This document shows, piece after piece, positions 31,191 to 39,590 of a stretch of 39,590 nucleotides of DNA. Origin of the DNA: Deltaproteobacteria bacterium (GTDB taxonomy: Bacteria; Desulfobacterota; Desulfuromonadia; Geobacterales; DSM-12255); assembly GCA_021849045.1 (NCBI GenBank), contig JAJZTK010000005.1, positions 23,879 to 63,468 of the forward strand, read 5' to 3'. Below the pieces are notes generated by a model, which was not told where the DNA came from, ran no database searches, and saw nothing but the letters and a program-made list of their open reading frames with translations. The position numbers and the translations under genes are program-made. The number at the start of each line of letters is the position of its first letter. Position 1 is the stretch's first letter.

Positions 31191-33044
31191 ATGGGCTACG
31201 AGGTTAAGAACGCGCAACTGCGCAAGTGGGTGGATGAAGTAACGGCGTTGTGTACGCCTGATAATATTCACTGGTGCGACGGTTCGCAGGAGGAGTATGA
31301 CAGCCTGTGCAGCCAACTGGTGCAAAGTGGCACATTCCGCAAACTGAACAACGACAAGCGCCCCAACAGCTATCTCGCCTGGTCCGATCCGATCGACGTC
31401 GCCCGGGTCGAAGACCGCACCTTCATCTGCAGCCTCTCCAAGCAGGATGCCGGCCCGACCAACAACTGGATGCATCCCAAGGAGATGAAGGAGAAGCTGG
31501 GCGATCTCTTCAAGGGGTGCATGAAGGGGCGCACCATGTACGTCATCCCCTTCAGCATGGGACCCCTGGGCTCGCCGATCGCCAAGATTGGGGTAGAGAT
31601 CTCAGACTCCCCCTACGTTGCGGTTAATATGAAGATCATGACCCGCATGGGGAAACAGGTCGTCGACGTGCTCGGCGACGGCGAATTCGTGCCGTGCCTC
31701 CATTCGGTCGGCGCACCGTTGGCGCCGGGGCAGAAGGACGTCGCCTGGCCGTGCAACAAGGAGAAGTACATCGTCCACTTCCCCGAAGAGCGCGCCATCT
31801 GGTCGTTCGGCTCGGGTTACGGCGGCAACGCCCTGCTCGGCAAGAAGTGCCTGGCGCTGCGCATCGCCTCCAAGCAGGGTAAGGACGAAGGGTGGCTGGC
31901 CGAGCATATGCTGATCCTCGGCGTCCAGTCGCCCACCGGCGAAAAAACCTACGTTGGCGCCGCCTTTCCGAGTGCCTGCGGCAAGACCAACTTCGCCATG
32001 CTGATTCCTCCCAAACCGCTGCAGGACAAGGGGTGGAAGGTGACCACCCTAGGCGACGACATCGCCTGGATCAAGCCCGGCCCGGATGGCCAGGTCTACG
32101 CCATCAACCCCGAGTACGGCTACTTCGGCGTTGCCCCCGGCACCAACACCAAGACCAACCCCAACGCCATGGCCTCCTGTGCCGCGAACACCATCTTCAC
32201 CAACGTTGCCCTGACCGAGGACGGTGACGTCTGGTGGGAGGGGATGACCGACGAGCCGCCGGCAAAGCTGACCGATTGGCAGGGGAACGCCTGGACACCG
32301 GATTGCGGCCGCCCGGCAGCCCATCCTAATTCCCGCTTCACTGCGCCGGCCTCCCAGTGCCCCTGTGTCGACCCTGACTGGGAAAACCCCAAAGGGGTGC
32401 CGATGAGCGCCTTCATCTTCGGCGGCCGCCGCAAGGATACCGTGCCGCTGGTCTACCAGGCCTTCAACTGGAACTTCGGCGTCTATCTTGCCTCAACCCT
32501 CGGCTCGGAGACCACTGCCGCCGCTGTCGGCGCCACCGGCAACGTGCGCCGCGACCCGTTCGCCATGCTTCCGTTCTGCGGCTACCACATGGCCGACTAC
32601 TTCGGCCACTGGCTGCAGTTCGGCCGCACCGTCCCCAAGCCGCCGCGCATCTTCAGCGTCAACTGGTTTCGCAAGGACGCCAACGGCAAGTTCATCTGGC
32701 CCGGCTACGGCGACAACATGCGCGTCCTCAAGTGGATCGTCGAGCGCGTCCAGGGCAAAGCCGCGGCGGTCGAATCGCCGCTGGGCTGGATGCCGCGCTA
32801 CGAGGACATGGACTGGGATGGCCTGGATATGACCCGTGAGAAGTTCAACGACCTGATGTCGGTCGACCGCGACGTCTGGCAGAACGAACTGGTCGCCCAC
32901 GAAGAGCTCTTCGTCAAGCTCTTCGACCGTCTCCCCAAGGAGTTCCTGCACATGCGCGAACTGATCACCTCCAGCCTCTGGCGCTCCCCGGAGCATTGGG
33001 AGCAGGCCGCCGGAGCGACTGCCAACGAGGGGTGGAACGATTAA
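31191..33044 (+). CDS. pckG: Phosphoenolpyruvate carboxykinase (GTP)
   Basis: A 617-residue GTP-dependent PEP carboxykinase, interconverting oxaloacetate plus GTP and PEP plus CO2 plus GDP for gluconeogenesis from acetate. The kinase-1 motif [13 protein letters not shown] is present, along with the nearby metal and substrate regions ([27 protein letters not shown]) and the [14 protein letters not shown] segment. Length matches the family. I take the ATG at 31191, with AGGAGGA seven bases upstream, rather than the GTG at 31155. Codon use is strongly biased to C in third positions, suggesting high expression. It stands alone with its own terminator. Confidence 0.96.
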   Translation: MGYEVKNAQLRKWVDEVTALCTPDNIHWCDGSQEEYDSLCSQLVQSGTFRKLNNDKRPNSYLAWSDPIDVARVEDRTFICSLSKQDAGPTNNWMHPKEMKEKLGDLFKGCMKGRTMYVIPFSMGPLGSPIAKIGVEISDSPYVAVNMKIMTRMGKQVVDVLGDGEFVPCLHSVGAPLAPGQKDVAWPCNKEKYIVHFPEERAIWSFGSGYGGNALLGKKCLALRIASKQGKDEGWLAEHMLILGVQSPTGEKTYVGAAFPSACGKTNFAMLIPPKPLQDKGWKVTTLGDDIAWIKPGPDGQVYAINPEYGYFGVAPGTNTKTNPNAMASCAANTIFTNVALTEDGDVWWEGMTDEPPAKLTDWQGNAWTPDCGRPAAHPNSRFTAPASQCPCVDPDWENPKGVPMSAFIFGGRRKDTVPLVYQAFNWNFGVYLASTLGSETTAAAVGATGNVRRDPFAMLPFCGYHMADYFGHWLQFGRTVPKPPRIFSVNWFRKDANGKFIWPGYGDNMRVLKWIVERVQGKAAAVESPLGWMPRYEDMDWDGLDMTREKFNDLMSVDRDVWQNELVAHEELFVKLFDRLPKEFLHMRELITSSLWRSPEHWEQAAGATANEGWND

Positions 33045-33084
33045 GCTGTCCGCGGTTGCCTGAACGCCGCACCTGTTGAACATG

Positions 33085-33140
33085 AAAGAGCTGGGTGGCA
33101 GTGCCGGTTTGTAACCGACCTGTTCCCCGGCTCTTTTTTT
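33085..33140 (+). terminator. Branched intrinsic terminator after the PEP carboxykinase gene
   Basis: An outer stem AAAGAGCTGGG (33085-33095) pairs with CCCGGCTCTTT (allowing one G-U) and is followed by T residues. The enclosed 30 bases can form two further small hairpins (GGCAGTGCC and CGGTTTGTAACCG). Confidence 0.72.
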
Positions 33141-33176
33141 GTTTTGAAAGCGGATATGCCGGTGCCTCAATTCGGC

Positions 33177-33204
33177 TTGACAATGGCTCTGTGTGTAGTA
33201 AAAC
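33177..33204 (+). promoter_or_regulatory. Probable promoter of the hydrogenase operon
   Basis: TTGACA (33177-33182), 16 bases, then TAAAAC (33199-33204). The leader to the ATG at 33296 would be about 85 bases. The -10 matches only four of six positions. Confidence 0.42.
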
Positions 33205-33295
33205 ATTGTTGTTGCAGGAGCTGTTTTTTGAAAAAGAAGAGTGTCGTGAGACTGGTTCGTCGAACAATCCTTAACGGTTGAAAGGGGTTGATGTT

Positions 33296-34417
33296 ATGAG
33301 CGGATACGGTAACGGTCACGATCAGAAAAGTCCGGAACAGCAGTTCAGTTTTTCCCGGCTGTTGGCCGAAAAGGGGGTGTCCCGGCGGGACTTCATAAAG
33401 TTCTGTTCGGCCACGGCGGCGGCACTGGCGCTTCCCCCCGCATTCGGGCCGCAGATTGCCCGGGCACTGGACGAGGTAAAGCGCCCCACCCTGGTCTGGC
33501 TGGAGTTCCAGAGCTGCACCGGTGACACCGAGGCGCTGCTCCGCGCCGCCAACCCGACCGTTGCCGAGATCGTGCTGGATATCCTCTCCATCGACTATGC
33601 CGAGACCATCATGGCCGCTGCGGGACACCTGGCCGAGGCCAATCTCGACAAAGTGCTGAAGGAGGAAAAAGGAAAGTATATTGCCGTGGTGGAAGGCTCC
33701 ATCCCGCTGAAGGATGACGGTATCTACTGCTGCATCGGCGGCAGGACCGCCGCTGACCGGGCGCGGGAGGTTTGCGGTGGCGCCTTTGCCACTATCGCGG
33801 TGGGGACCTGCGCCTCCTATGGTGGCATCCCTGCCGCAGCCCCCAACCCGACCGGCGCCGTCGGCGTAGCCAAGGCAGTCCCCAGCGCCACAGTCATCAA
33901 CCTCCCCGGCTGCCCCCTGAATGCCGACAACCTCACCGCCACCATCGTTCACTTTCTCCTCTTCAAGAAGCTGCCGGCCACCGACGGCATCGGCCGTCCC
34001 CTGTTCGCTTATGGCAAGCGGATCCATGACAACTGCGAGCGTCGGCCCCACTTCGACGCCGGCCAGTACGTGGAGGCCTGGGGGGACCAGGGCCACCGGA
34101 AGGGGTTCTGCCTCTACAAGATGGGGTGCAAGGGGCCGGAAACCTGGCATAACTGCCCGACCCAGCGGTACAACGACAAGACGAGTTGGCCGGTCGGCTC
34201 GGGCCACGGCTGTGCCGGCTGCTCCCAGCCGATGTTCTGGGACACCATGACCCCATTTTACCGGCGGCTCCCCAATGTGCCGGGGTTTGGCATCGAGACC
34301 ACGGCCGACACCATCGGCCTCGGCCTGGCGGCTGGCACGGCAGCGGCATTCGCGGCCCATGGCGTGGTCAGCGCCTTTAGGCGCGGCGACACTTCCGAAG
34401 GGGCAAAGGAGGAGTAA
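33296..34417 (+). CDS. hyaS: [NiFe] hydrogenase small subunit with Tat signal (Hya type, group 1f-like)
   Basis: A 373-residue electron-transfer subunit of a periplasm-facing uptake hydrogenase. The Tat motif SRRDFIKF lies at about residues 29-36. Proximal-cluster ligands should be C74 plus cysteines in GTCASYG and LPGCPLN; the usual second Cys of CxxC is Asp here (CTGD, D77). Distal and medial ligands are visible in HDNCERR, FCLYKMGCKG, WHNCP and GCAGCSQP. A C-terminal hydrophobic helix (about 335-355) anchors it. The ATG at 33296 has an AAGGGG site. The order small, large, cytochrome b, protease matches hyaSLBP of G. sulfurreducens, whose enzyme has been linked to oxidative stress defence. 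Escherichia coli counterpart: HyaA. Confidence 0.92.
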   Translation: MSGYGNGHDQKSPEQQFSFSRLLAEKGVSRRDFIKFCSATAAALALPPAFGPQIARALDEVKRPTLVWLEFQSCTGDTEALLRAANPTVAEIVLDILSIDYAETIMAAAGHLAEANLDKVLKEEKGKYIAVVEGSIPLKDDGIYCCIGGRTAADRAREVCGGAFATIAVGTCASYGGIPAAAPNPTGAVGVAKAVPSATVINLPGCPLNADNLTATIVHFLLFKKLPATDGIGRPLFAYGKRIHDNCERRPHFDAGQYVEAWGDQGHRKGFCLYKMGCKGPETWHNCPTQRYNDKTSWPVGSGHGCAGCSQPMFWDTMTPFYRRLPNVPGFGIETTADTIGLGLAAGTAAAFAAHGVVSAFRRGDTSEGAKEE

Positions 34418-34420
34418 TCT

Positions 34421-36121
34421 ATGACCAGGATTGTCGTGGACCCGATTACCCGGATCGAAGGACACCTGCGTATCGAGGCGGAGGTAAGCGGCGGCAGGAT
34501 CACCAACGCCTGGAGCTCAAGCACCATGTTCCGGGGGATCGAAAAGATCCTGAAAGGGCGCGATCCGCGCGATGCCTGGTTCTTTACCCAGCGCTTCTGC
34601 GGTGTCTGCACCACGGTTCACTCCATCGCCTCCATCCGGGCGGTGGAGAACGCCCTGAACATCAAGGTGCCCCCCAACGCCGAATCGATCCGCAATATCA
34701 TCATGGGGATACAGAACGTGCAGGACCACGTCATCCATTTCTACCACCTGCACGCCCTGGACTGGGTGGACATCACCTCGGCCCTGCAGGCCGACCCGGC
34801 CAGGACCGCCCAACTTGCCACCTCCATCTCCGACTGGCCCCTCAACTCCTTCACCTACTTCAAGGGGATACAGGAGCGGCTGAAGGCATTCGTGGCCAAG
34901 GGGCGCCTCGGTCCGTTTGCCAACGCCTACTGGGGGCATCCGGCCATGAAGCTCCCGCCGGAGGCCAACCTGATGGCCACGGCCCATTACCTGGAGGCGC
35001 TTGAGTGGCAGAAGGACGTCATCCGTATCCACGCCATCCTGGGGAGCAAGAACCCCCATCCCCAGACCTTTCTGGTGGGGGGGATGGCAATCCCGGTCGA
35101 TCCCGACTCCCAGAATGCCCTCAATGCCGACAAGCTGACCGAGATCGGCGGCTTGCTGAAAAAGGCCAAGGAGTTCGTGGAAAAGGTCTACATTCCCGAC
35201 CTGCTAGCGGTCGCCTCCTTCTACAAGGATTGGGCCGGAATCGGGGCCGGCGTGGGGAACTACCTCTCCTGCGGCGAGTTCCCGGACCCGGTGAGCGGCC
35301 ACCTTTTCTTTCCGGCAGGGATCGTGCTCGGCAGGGACCTTACCAAGGTCCATCCGCTGGATCACCGGAAGGTCGCCGAGTACGTGGACCACTCCTGGTA
35401 CGACCCCTCGGCTGGGCAGGGGAAGGGCGCCCACCCGTGGGAGGGGGAGACCGAGGCGCGGTACAGCGGTCCCAAACCACCGTACCAGCAACTGGACACG
35501 GATCGAAAGTATTCCTGGGTCAAGGCCCCCCGCTATGAGGAGCGGCCGATGGAGGTCGGCCCGCTTGCCAAGCTCCTGGTCGCCTACGCCTCGGGCCACA
35601 CACCGACCCGTGATGCAGTGGGTTTCGTTCTGAAACAGCTGAACGTCGGTCCCGAGGCGCTGTTCTCCACCCTGGGACGGACCGCGGCCCGGGGGCTCGA
35701 CTGCCTCATTACCGCCCAGCAGCTCCCGACCTGGCATGCCCAACTGGTGGACAACATGGGCAAGGGAGACCTGCGGGTCCATACTGGCGAGAAGTGGGAC
35801 CCGGCCACCTGGCCCATGGAAGCGGCCGGCTACGGCTGGCACGAGGCGCCGCGGGGGGCACTCGGGCACTGGATCAAGATCAGGGACCAGAAGATCCTCA
35901 ACTACCAGGCCGTGGTCCCCTCCACCTGGAACGCCTCGCCCCGTGACCACAAGGGGCAGCGGGGGCCCTACGAGGAGGCACTCATCGGCACCCCCATCGC
36001 CGATCCGAACCGGCCGGTGGAGATCCTCCGCACCATCCACTCCTTCGATCCCTGTCTGGCCTGCGCAGTGCATCTGCTGGATACCCGGGGGAACGAGATG
36101 GTACGGGTTACCGTGAAATAG
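34421..36121 (+). CDS. hyaL: [NiFe] hydrogenase large (catalytic) subunit
   Basis: A 566-residue catalytic subunit carrying the Ni-Fe centre. The four Ni-binding cysteines are C60 and C63 (RFCGVC) and C545 and C548 (DPCLACAVH). E14 in RIEGH is the conserved N-terminal Glu. A 15-residue tail after H551 should be cut off by the maturation protease encoded two genes downstream. It starts three bases after the small subunit stop, with an AGGAG site in the end of that gene. It should oxidise H2 at the outer face of the membrane after Tat export in complex with the small subunit. Escherichia coli counterpart: HyaB. Confidence 0.96.
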   Translation: MTRIVVDPITRIEGHLRIEAEVSGGRITNAWSSSTMFRGIEKILKGRDPRDAWFFTQRFCGVCTTVHSIASIRAVENALNIKVPPNAESIRNIIMGIQNVQDHVIHFYHLHALDWVDITSALQADPARTAQLATSISDWPLNSFTYFKGIQERLKAFVAKGRLGPFANAYWGHPAMKLPPEANLMATAHYLEALEWQKDVIRIHAILGSKNPHPQTFLVGGMAIPVDPDSQNALNADKLTEIGGLLKKAKEFVEKVYIPDLLAVASFYKDWAGIGAGVGNYLSCGEFPDPVSGHLFFPAGIVLGRDLTKVHPLDHRKVAEYVDHSWYDPSAGQGKGAHPWEGETEARYSGPKPPYQQLDTDRKYSWVKAPRYEERPMEVGPLAKLLVAYASGHTPTRDAVGFVLKQLNVGPEALFSTLGRTAARGLDCLITAQQLPTWHAQLVDNMGKGDLRVHTGEKWDPATWPMEAAGYGWHEAPRGALGHWIKIRDQKILNYQAVVPSTWNASPRDHKGQRGPYEEALIGTPIADPNRPVEILRTIHSFDPCLACAVHLLDTRGNEMVRVTVK

Positions 36122-36130
36122 GAGTCGCCC

Positions 36131-36790
36131 ATGGGACATCTGTATGAAAAGTATGTCTGGGAAGTCCCGGTGCGGGTCACCCACTGGGTCAACATGCTCG
36201 CCATCGTCACCCTGACGGTTACCGGGCTGTTCATCGGCTCACCGAAGACCGTGGCCCTGACGCCGTCCGCATTCGCCATGGGGTGGATCAGGTTCATCCA
36301 CTTCGTGGCCGGTTACACCTTGAGCGTCAGTGTCCTGGCCCGGATCTACTGGGCGCTGGTAACGAAGAACAGCTATGCCGGCTGGCGGGAGTTCTTCCCG
36401 ATCCTGACCCGTGACGGGCGGCACAAGATGCTGGCAGCCTTCAAGTACTACACGTTCATCAGCAAGAAGGTCCCGGCAGCGCCGGGGCACAACGCCCTGG
36501 CCGGCACCGCCTATGCGGTGGTTTTCCTCCTCTATCTGACCATGATCGGCACCGGGTTTGCGCTTTACTCGGAACGGGCGCCGAACGGCATCCTGCACAA
36601 GGCGTTTGCGTGGCTCTTCTGGCTCTTTTCCAACCAGGGGATGCGGCTCACCCACCACTGCGTCATGTGGCTATTGATCGCCTTTGCCATCCACCATGTC
36701 TACAGCGCCTGGCTGATGGACGTGAAGGAAAAGGGCGGTGTGATGTCGAGCATCTTCAGTGGCTACAAGACCGTGCGGAGCAAGGAGTGA
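36131..36790 (+). CDS. hyaB: Hydrogenase cytochrome b subunit
   Basis: A 219-residue membrane cytochrome b561-type subunit that anchors the hydrogenase and transfers electrons to menaquinone. About four TM helices are present. Candidate heme ligands are histidines in RVTHWVN, IRFIHFV, RLTHHCV and IHHVY. An AGGAG site ends eight bases before the ATG. Its stop overlaps the protease start. Named hyaB after the Geobacter operon; the E. coli equivalent is HyaC. Confidence 0.92.
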   Translation: MGHLYEKYVWEVPVRVTHWVNMLAIVTLTVTGLFIGSPKTVALTPSAFAMGWIRFIHFVAGYTLSVSVLARIYWALVTKNSYAGWREFFPILTRDGRHKMLAAFKYYTFISKKVPAAPGHNALAGTAYAVVFLLYLTMIGTGFALYSERAPNGILHKAFAWLFWLFSNQGMRLTHHCVMWLLIAFAIHHVYSAWLMDVKEKGGVMSSIFSGYKTVRSKE

Positions 36791-37269
36791 CAGACTCTAT
36801 CCTCGTGCTCGGCATCGGTAACCTGCTGATGGCCGACGACGGTGTCGGCGTCAGGGTGGTGCAGGGGCTGGCGTCGCGTTACCGCTTTCCGGCCGGGGTG
36901 ACCGTGCTGGACGGAGGAACCCTGGGGCTTGACCTCCTCCCCCGGCTGGAAGGGGTCGAGCGGCTGCTGGTGGTGGATGCGGTGGAGACTGGCGAAAAGC
37001 CGGGCACCATGGTCCGGCTCACCGGAGAGGATATCCCGCTGGCCCTGGAGACCAAGGTGTCGCCCCACCAGATGGGGCTGAAAGACCTGCTGACCGTGGC
37101 AGCCCTTCAGGGGCATGTTCCCCGGGAGATGGTTCTCTGGGGGGTGCAGCCGGCGAGCATCGAGCTGGATATGGCGCTCACCCCGCCGGTGGCGGAGAAA
37201 CTGCCGCTGTTGGAGGGGGAGATCTTGCGGGAGCTGGCTGTTTGGGGGGTGGCTCCGGATTCGCGCTGA
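36787..37269 (+). CDS. hyaP: Hydrogenase maturation protease
   Basis: A 160-residue endopeptidase of the HyaD/HybD family that removes the large-subunit C-terminal tail once Ni is inserted. The GIGNLLMADDGVGV opening, the DGGTLGLDLL and VVDAVETG blocks and the SPHQMG histidine match the nickel-sensing residues of the family. I start it at the GTG at 36787, which overlaps the cytochrome b stop (GTGA), because the conserved motif begins six residues later. The longer frame from 36610 reads the previous gene out of frame. E. coli counterpart: HyaD. Confidence 0.9.
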   Translation: MTDSILVLGIGNLLMADDGVGVRVVQGLASRYRFPAGVTVLDGGTLGLDLLPRLEGVERLLVVDAVETGEKPGTMVRLTGEDIPLALETKVSPHQMGLKDLLTVAALQGHVPREMVLWGVQPASIELDMALTPPVAEKLPLLEGEILRELAVWGVAPDSR

Positions 37270-37296
37270 TTCCGGTTTCCTGGAGAGGTGGCACGG

Positions 37297-37331
37297 AAAG
37301 GGCCCGGCGCGCACGCTGTCCGGGCCTTTTT
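37297..37331 (+). terminator. Terminator of the hydrogenase operon
   Basis: GGCCCGG (37301-37307) pairs with CCGGGCC (37320-37326), followed by T5. It lies about 30 bases after the protease stop. Confidence 0.8.
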
Positions 37332-37377
37332 GCGTGTCCCGGTATTAGCGTTCCTCATGTCGGAAAAGATAAACCTG

Positions 37378-37406
37378 TTGACCTTGAGAGGATGAGGGGG
37401 TAATTA
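37378..37406 (+). promoter_or_regulatory. Sigma70-type promoter ahead of the nuclease-like gene
   Basis: TTGACC (37378-37383), 17 bases, then TAATTA (37401-37406). Transcription would begin near 37413, giving a leader of about 94 bases that contains an intrinsic terminator. Confidence 0.45.
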
Positions 37407-37458
37407 AGAATAACTTATTCATGAGGAGCCCTGACGATAGGCTGAAGGGATGACAACG

Positions 37459-37490
37459 CCGCTTCCAGTGTGACAAGGAAGCGGTTTTTT
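37459..37490 (+). terminator. Leader terminator (possible attenuator)
   Basis: CCGCTTCC (37459-37466) pairs with GGAAGCGG (37477-37484) and six T follow at once. It ends only 16 bases before the ATG at 37507, between the putative promoter and the ribosome site. It may act as an attenuator or simply insulate the gene from upstream transcription. Confidence 0.72.
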
Positions 37491-37506
37491 GTTTTGTGGA
37501 GGTGAG

Positions 37507-38760
37507 ATGGCGTCGAATCTGAAGGAGCTTGTTCAGCGGTACAAGGCGGACCCGGAGTCGGTCTACAACACCTGGTTCATCGACAACGAGACGCGGATGA
37601 AGGCGTTTCGCTCTATCCGGCGCGGGGTCATCGATGTTATCGAGGCGATCAAGTCCGGCGCCTTCCCCAACGACTTCAAGGGCTCACCCCTGGAGTTCGT
37701 CCTCACCTGCATCACCGAGCAGAAACAGGTCTTCGAGGGGGCGGCCCACCCGTTCTACTGGAAGCCGAAGCTCCGCATACCCGACATCTACGAGAATGAG
37801 GAGCACAAGGCCGCTTTCGGCCGCTTCCTGGAGGGTTGCCTCTCCTGCTCCACCGCCGACCGTATTATCCGCGAGATCCTCACCCTGGACGACCGGCGCA
37901 TCAAGGGGCTCGGCCCCGCCGTCGCCAACATCCTCTATTTCCTCCACCCGACCTACATCCCTCCCTTCAACACCGCCATGCTGAACGGCTTCAACACCGT
38001 TTTTAGCGACAACAAGAAGCTCGGCTCCTGGCCGGCGTACCTGGAGATGCGGGAGACGGTCATCCGGGCCAACGAGGAGCTGCAGCCGGCGCTCTCCAAG
38101 GACCTGGGGGCGATTTCGGGGCTCCTCTTCGACGTGGGGGTGGGAAAGATCGCCCTTGCCGGGAACTTCGAGACCGCGCTGGAGTTCGACCGGGCGAAGC
38201 TGGAGAAGGCACTGAAGAAGCGGCACGAGGAGGTGCGGAGGGCGCAGGAGGAGGAGAACTCGCACCTGGAAATGCAGCTGACGCTGACGCGGATGGGGCG
38301 CGACCTCGGCTACGACGTCTGGGTGGCGGCCAACGACCGGATGCGGAGCCTGAACGGCGTGAGCCTGCAATCCCTGACGTTGTCGGAGTTGCCGAAGCTG
38401 GAGATGGCGCCGGAGGTGCTCCGGACGGTATCGCTGATCGACGTTATCTGGCTCAATCGGGAGAGCCGACAGATCGAGTGCGCCTTCGAGATAGAGAAAA
38501 GCACCTCCATCTACTCCGGCATGCTGCGGCTCCTGGATCTGGCGTCATCGCTCGGGGACAGGAAGTACGACTTTTTCCTGGTCGCGCCGGACAGCCGGGA
38601 GAAGGAGATCGTCGCCCAGCTTCAGCGGCCTGCGTTTCGGAGTCTGGCGAGCGTGGCGTTCCGTTATCTGCTGTTTTCGGACATTTCGTGCAACTGCGAG
38701 GCGATGGGGCGGTTTGGGGATGATTGGCGGGTTTTGTTGAAGGTGGCGCGGGGGAATTAA
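37507..38760 (+). CDS. Uncharacterised protein, helix-hairpin-helix-like region and possible PD-(D/E)XK nuclease domain
   Basis: A 417-residue protein I do not recognise by name. Residues about 127-155 ([19 protein letters not shown]) look like the helix-hairpin-helix of DNA glycosylases. A charged helix (about 228-252) separates this from the C-terminal part, where D312 in LIDVIW and E328 and K331 in FEIEKST, followed by [11 protein letters not shown], resemble the core of restriction-endonuclease-fold proteins, though the ExK spacing is not canonical. It could be a DNA-repair or defence nuclease. GGAGGTGAG directly precedes the ATG at 37507. Very high G or C in third positions and many GAG/AAG codons set it apart from the AT-rich gene that follows. 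No methylase or partner gene is in view. Confidence 0.7.
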   Translation: MASNLKELVQRYKADPESVYNTWFIDNETRMKAFRSIRRGVIDVIEAIKSGAFPNDFKGSPLEFVLTCITEQKQVFEGAAHPFYWKPKLRIPDIYENEEHKAAFGRFLEGCLSCSTADRIIREILTLDDRRIKGLGPAVANILYFLHPTYIPPFNTAMLNGFNTVFSDNKKLGSWPAYLEMRETVIRANEELQPALSKDLGAISGLLFDVGVGKIALAGNFETALEFDRAKLEKALKKRHEEVRRAQEEENSHLEMQLTLTRMGRDLGYDVWVAANDRMRSLNGVSLQSLTLSELPKLEMAPEVLRTVSLIDVIWLNRESRQIECAFEIEKSTSIYSGMLRLLDLASSLGDRKYDFFLVAPDSREKEIVAQLQRPAFRSLASVAFRYLLFSDISCNCEAMGRFGDDWRVLLKVARGN

Positions 38761-39108
38761 ATACGGATGTCCCCTGAATTCACCAAAGCTTGAATGATAT
38801 CGGACGAGTAACGTAAATTTACACGTACGTACTTTTGTTTTTTAATCTGATGGGGTGTGGTACAAGAGATGGCGGAACAAAGGAAATGCCGGAATATGCT
38901 CCTGAAAATATCATGAGCACAGACAAAATGTTCCATTTAAGTAGATCACCAGTTCACGCGCGCGCATGAACTGCTCAATAACTTGTTGCAGAGCAAGCGG
39001 AAACGGTAAGTAATAAGGGTAACGCTGAAAGGGCTAGAAGATGTCTCATTATTTTCTCATTTTTTAATCATCCAACACGTTATTGGTCGTATACAAGGAG
39101 CGAATTCT
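38761..39108. other. AT-rich intergenic region
   Basis: About 350 bases with lower GC than the rest. It holds a short palindrome GTAAATTTAC (around 38813-38822) and the larger inverted repeat listed separately, but no supported gene. The promoter of the orphan gene at 39109 must lie here; no clear pair was found. Confidence 0.5.
38950..38973. repeat. Inverted repeat around a CG-repeat core
   Basis: CAGTTCA (38950-38956) and TGAACTG (38967-38973) flank an alternating CGCGCGCGCA core. It could be an operator for the gene at 39109, about 140 bases away. It is not followed by a T run. Confidence 0.4.
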
Positions 39109-39468
39109 GTGTACGAAGAGTTTAGGACTATTCTCATTGAGCAATTGCTCTGGATCGATGATTATCTCGATGAGAGCGATGTGCCTGTACATGAAAGAAG
39201 CCTACGGGCAGCAATAACCTTTGTTGACATCTGCATTATCGAAATTAGCAATAGTACTAAGGAAGATTTCATCCATAGCAACAAATTTGATGAAATAGTG
39301 AATGTAATAACAGATTGGTATTACGAAAAGTACGGCCAGTTAATGAAACCCAAGAAGGAGATACTTTCCGGGATTGTCAGGTATTACAAACAGCCGGTAC
39401 TACTAAAAATACCTACAACAACTAAAGTTGAAAAAGCGGATGAGACAGCGTGGCTTACATTTCCCTGA
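39109..39468 (+). CDS. Hypothetical protein
   Basis: A 119-residue acidic protein with no recognised domain. It is largely helical by composition (EEFRTILIEQLLWIDDYLDE start) and has no signal or TM segment, so it is probably cytoplasmic. It starts at GTG, with AAGGAG about eight bases upstream. Its codon use is clearly more AT-rich than the neighbouring metabolic genes, which may mark recent acquisition. The window ends 122 bases later, so downstream partners are unknown. Confidence 0.65.
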   Translation: MYEEFRTILIEQLLWIDDYLDESDVPVHERSLRAAITFVDICIIEISNSTKEDFIHSNKFDEIVNVITDWYYEKYGQLMKPKKEILSGIVRYYKQPVLLKIPTTTKVEKADETAWLTFP

Positions 39469-39590
39469 ATCCGTGACGAGTTTTAGCAGACAGCTTTGAT
39501 TTGGGGCGATCGGGGATTTTTTGAGTTTATCACCCCCTGGATCTGGAAAAAGTGACGCCCTATTCTGCGCTACAACCCTTGTTCTCTGAC

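Noticed and set aside
33167..36184. Long minus-strand frames opposite the hydrogenase genes (33167-34465 and 35204-36184)
   Set aside because: They mirror strongly conserved hydrogenase subunits, contain low-complexity Gly/Arg/Pro sequence and have no start signals.
1..39590. CRISPR arrays, insertion sequences, tRNA or rRNA genes, prophage genes
   Set aside because: I looked for spaced repeats, transposase motifs, terminal inverted repeats with duplications and cloverleaf folds with tRNA arms, and saw none that hold up.

Overview
The window looks like chromosomal DNA of a Geobacter-type bacterium (Geobacterales, Desulfuromonadota). I base this on gene content, without a database search: about 45 c-type heme motifs in seven genes, several menaquinol-oxidising inner-membrane cytochrome modules, an H2-uptake hydrogenase with the gene order of the Geobacter Hya enzyme, a GTP-type PEP carboxykinase, and a sigma54-dependent response regulator beside a cytochrome operon.

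Layout. 1-5.7 kb: a BcrC-type undecaprenyl-PP phosphatase, a small siroheme reductase, two methyl-accepting chemotaxis proteins and a secreted Cache protein. 6.0-9.9 kb (minus strand): a thiamine operon, thiS-thiG-thiE followed by a YhcC-type radical SAM gene and a VKOR-thioredoxin fusion. It is led by a sigma70 promoter, a TPP riboswitch and an intrinsic terminator. 9.95-15.25 kb (minus): a Cbc5/CbcBA-type region. A sigma54-type promoter at 15302-15317 precedes two small membrane proteins, a degenerate receiver, heptaheme CbcA and cytochrome b CbcB. After a terminator, a separate sigma70 promoter drives a dodecaheme cytochrome (OmcQ-like), a heme-binding HAMP-like membrane protein and another membrane protein. 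15.7-17.1 kb (plus): an NtrC-type regulator resembling BccR, with three copies of an 11-mer upstream. 17.2-18.8 kb (minus): an ImcH-like NapC/NirT heptaheme cytochrome. 19.4-25.0 kb (plus): two successive tetraheme cytochrome / Fe-S protein / NrfD triads. 25.0-26.9 kb: a DUF2339-like membrane protein. 27.3-29.1 kb (minus): CbcL, a fusion of nine c-type hemes with a cytochrome b domain. 29.4-33.0 kb: a class V aminotransferase, a 58-aa zinc-ribbon protein, a ferredoxin and PEP carboxykinase. 33.3-37.3 kb: the hydrogenase operon small-large-cytochrome b-protease. 37.5-39.5 kb: a possible nuclease behind an attenuator-like leader, then an AT-rich orphan gene.

How it works together. In Geobacter sulfurreducens, ImcH, CbcL and CbcBA pass electrons from menaquinol to periplasmic cytochromes for acceptors of high, intermediate and low redox potential. 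As I remember it they are encoded at separate loci there. Here homologues of all three lie within about 17 kb, with two further Cbc-type complexes and a dodecaheme cytochrome between them. The region reads as an inner-membrane respiratory switchboard with local regulation, and the nearby hydrogenase may feed electrons into the same quinone pool. The clustering, the regulator's putative binding repeats, a candidate structured RNA near 27.1 kb and an Asp in place of a cluster Cys in the hydrogenase are the main points to follow up.
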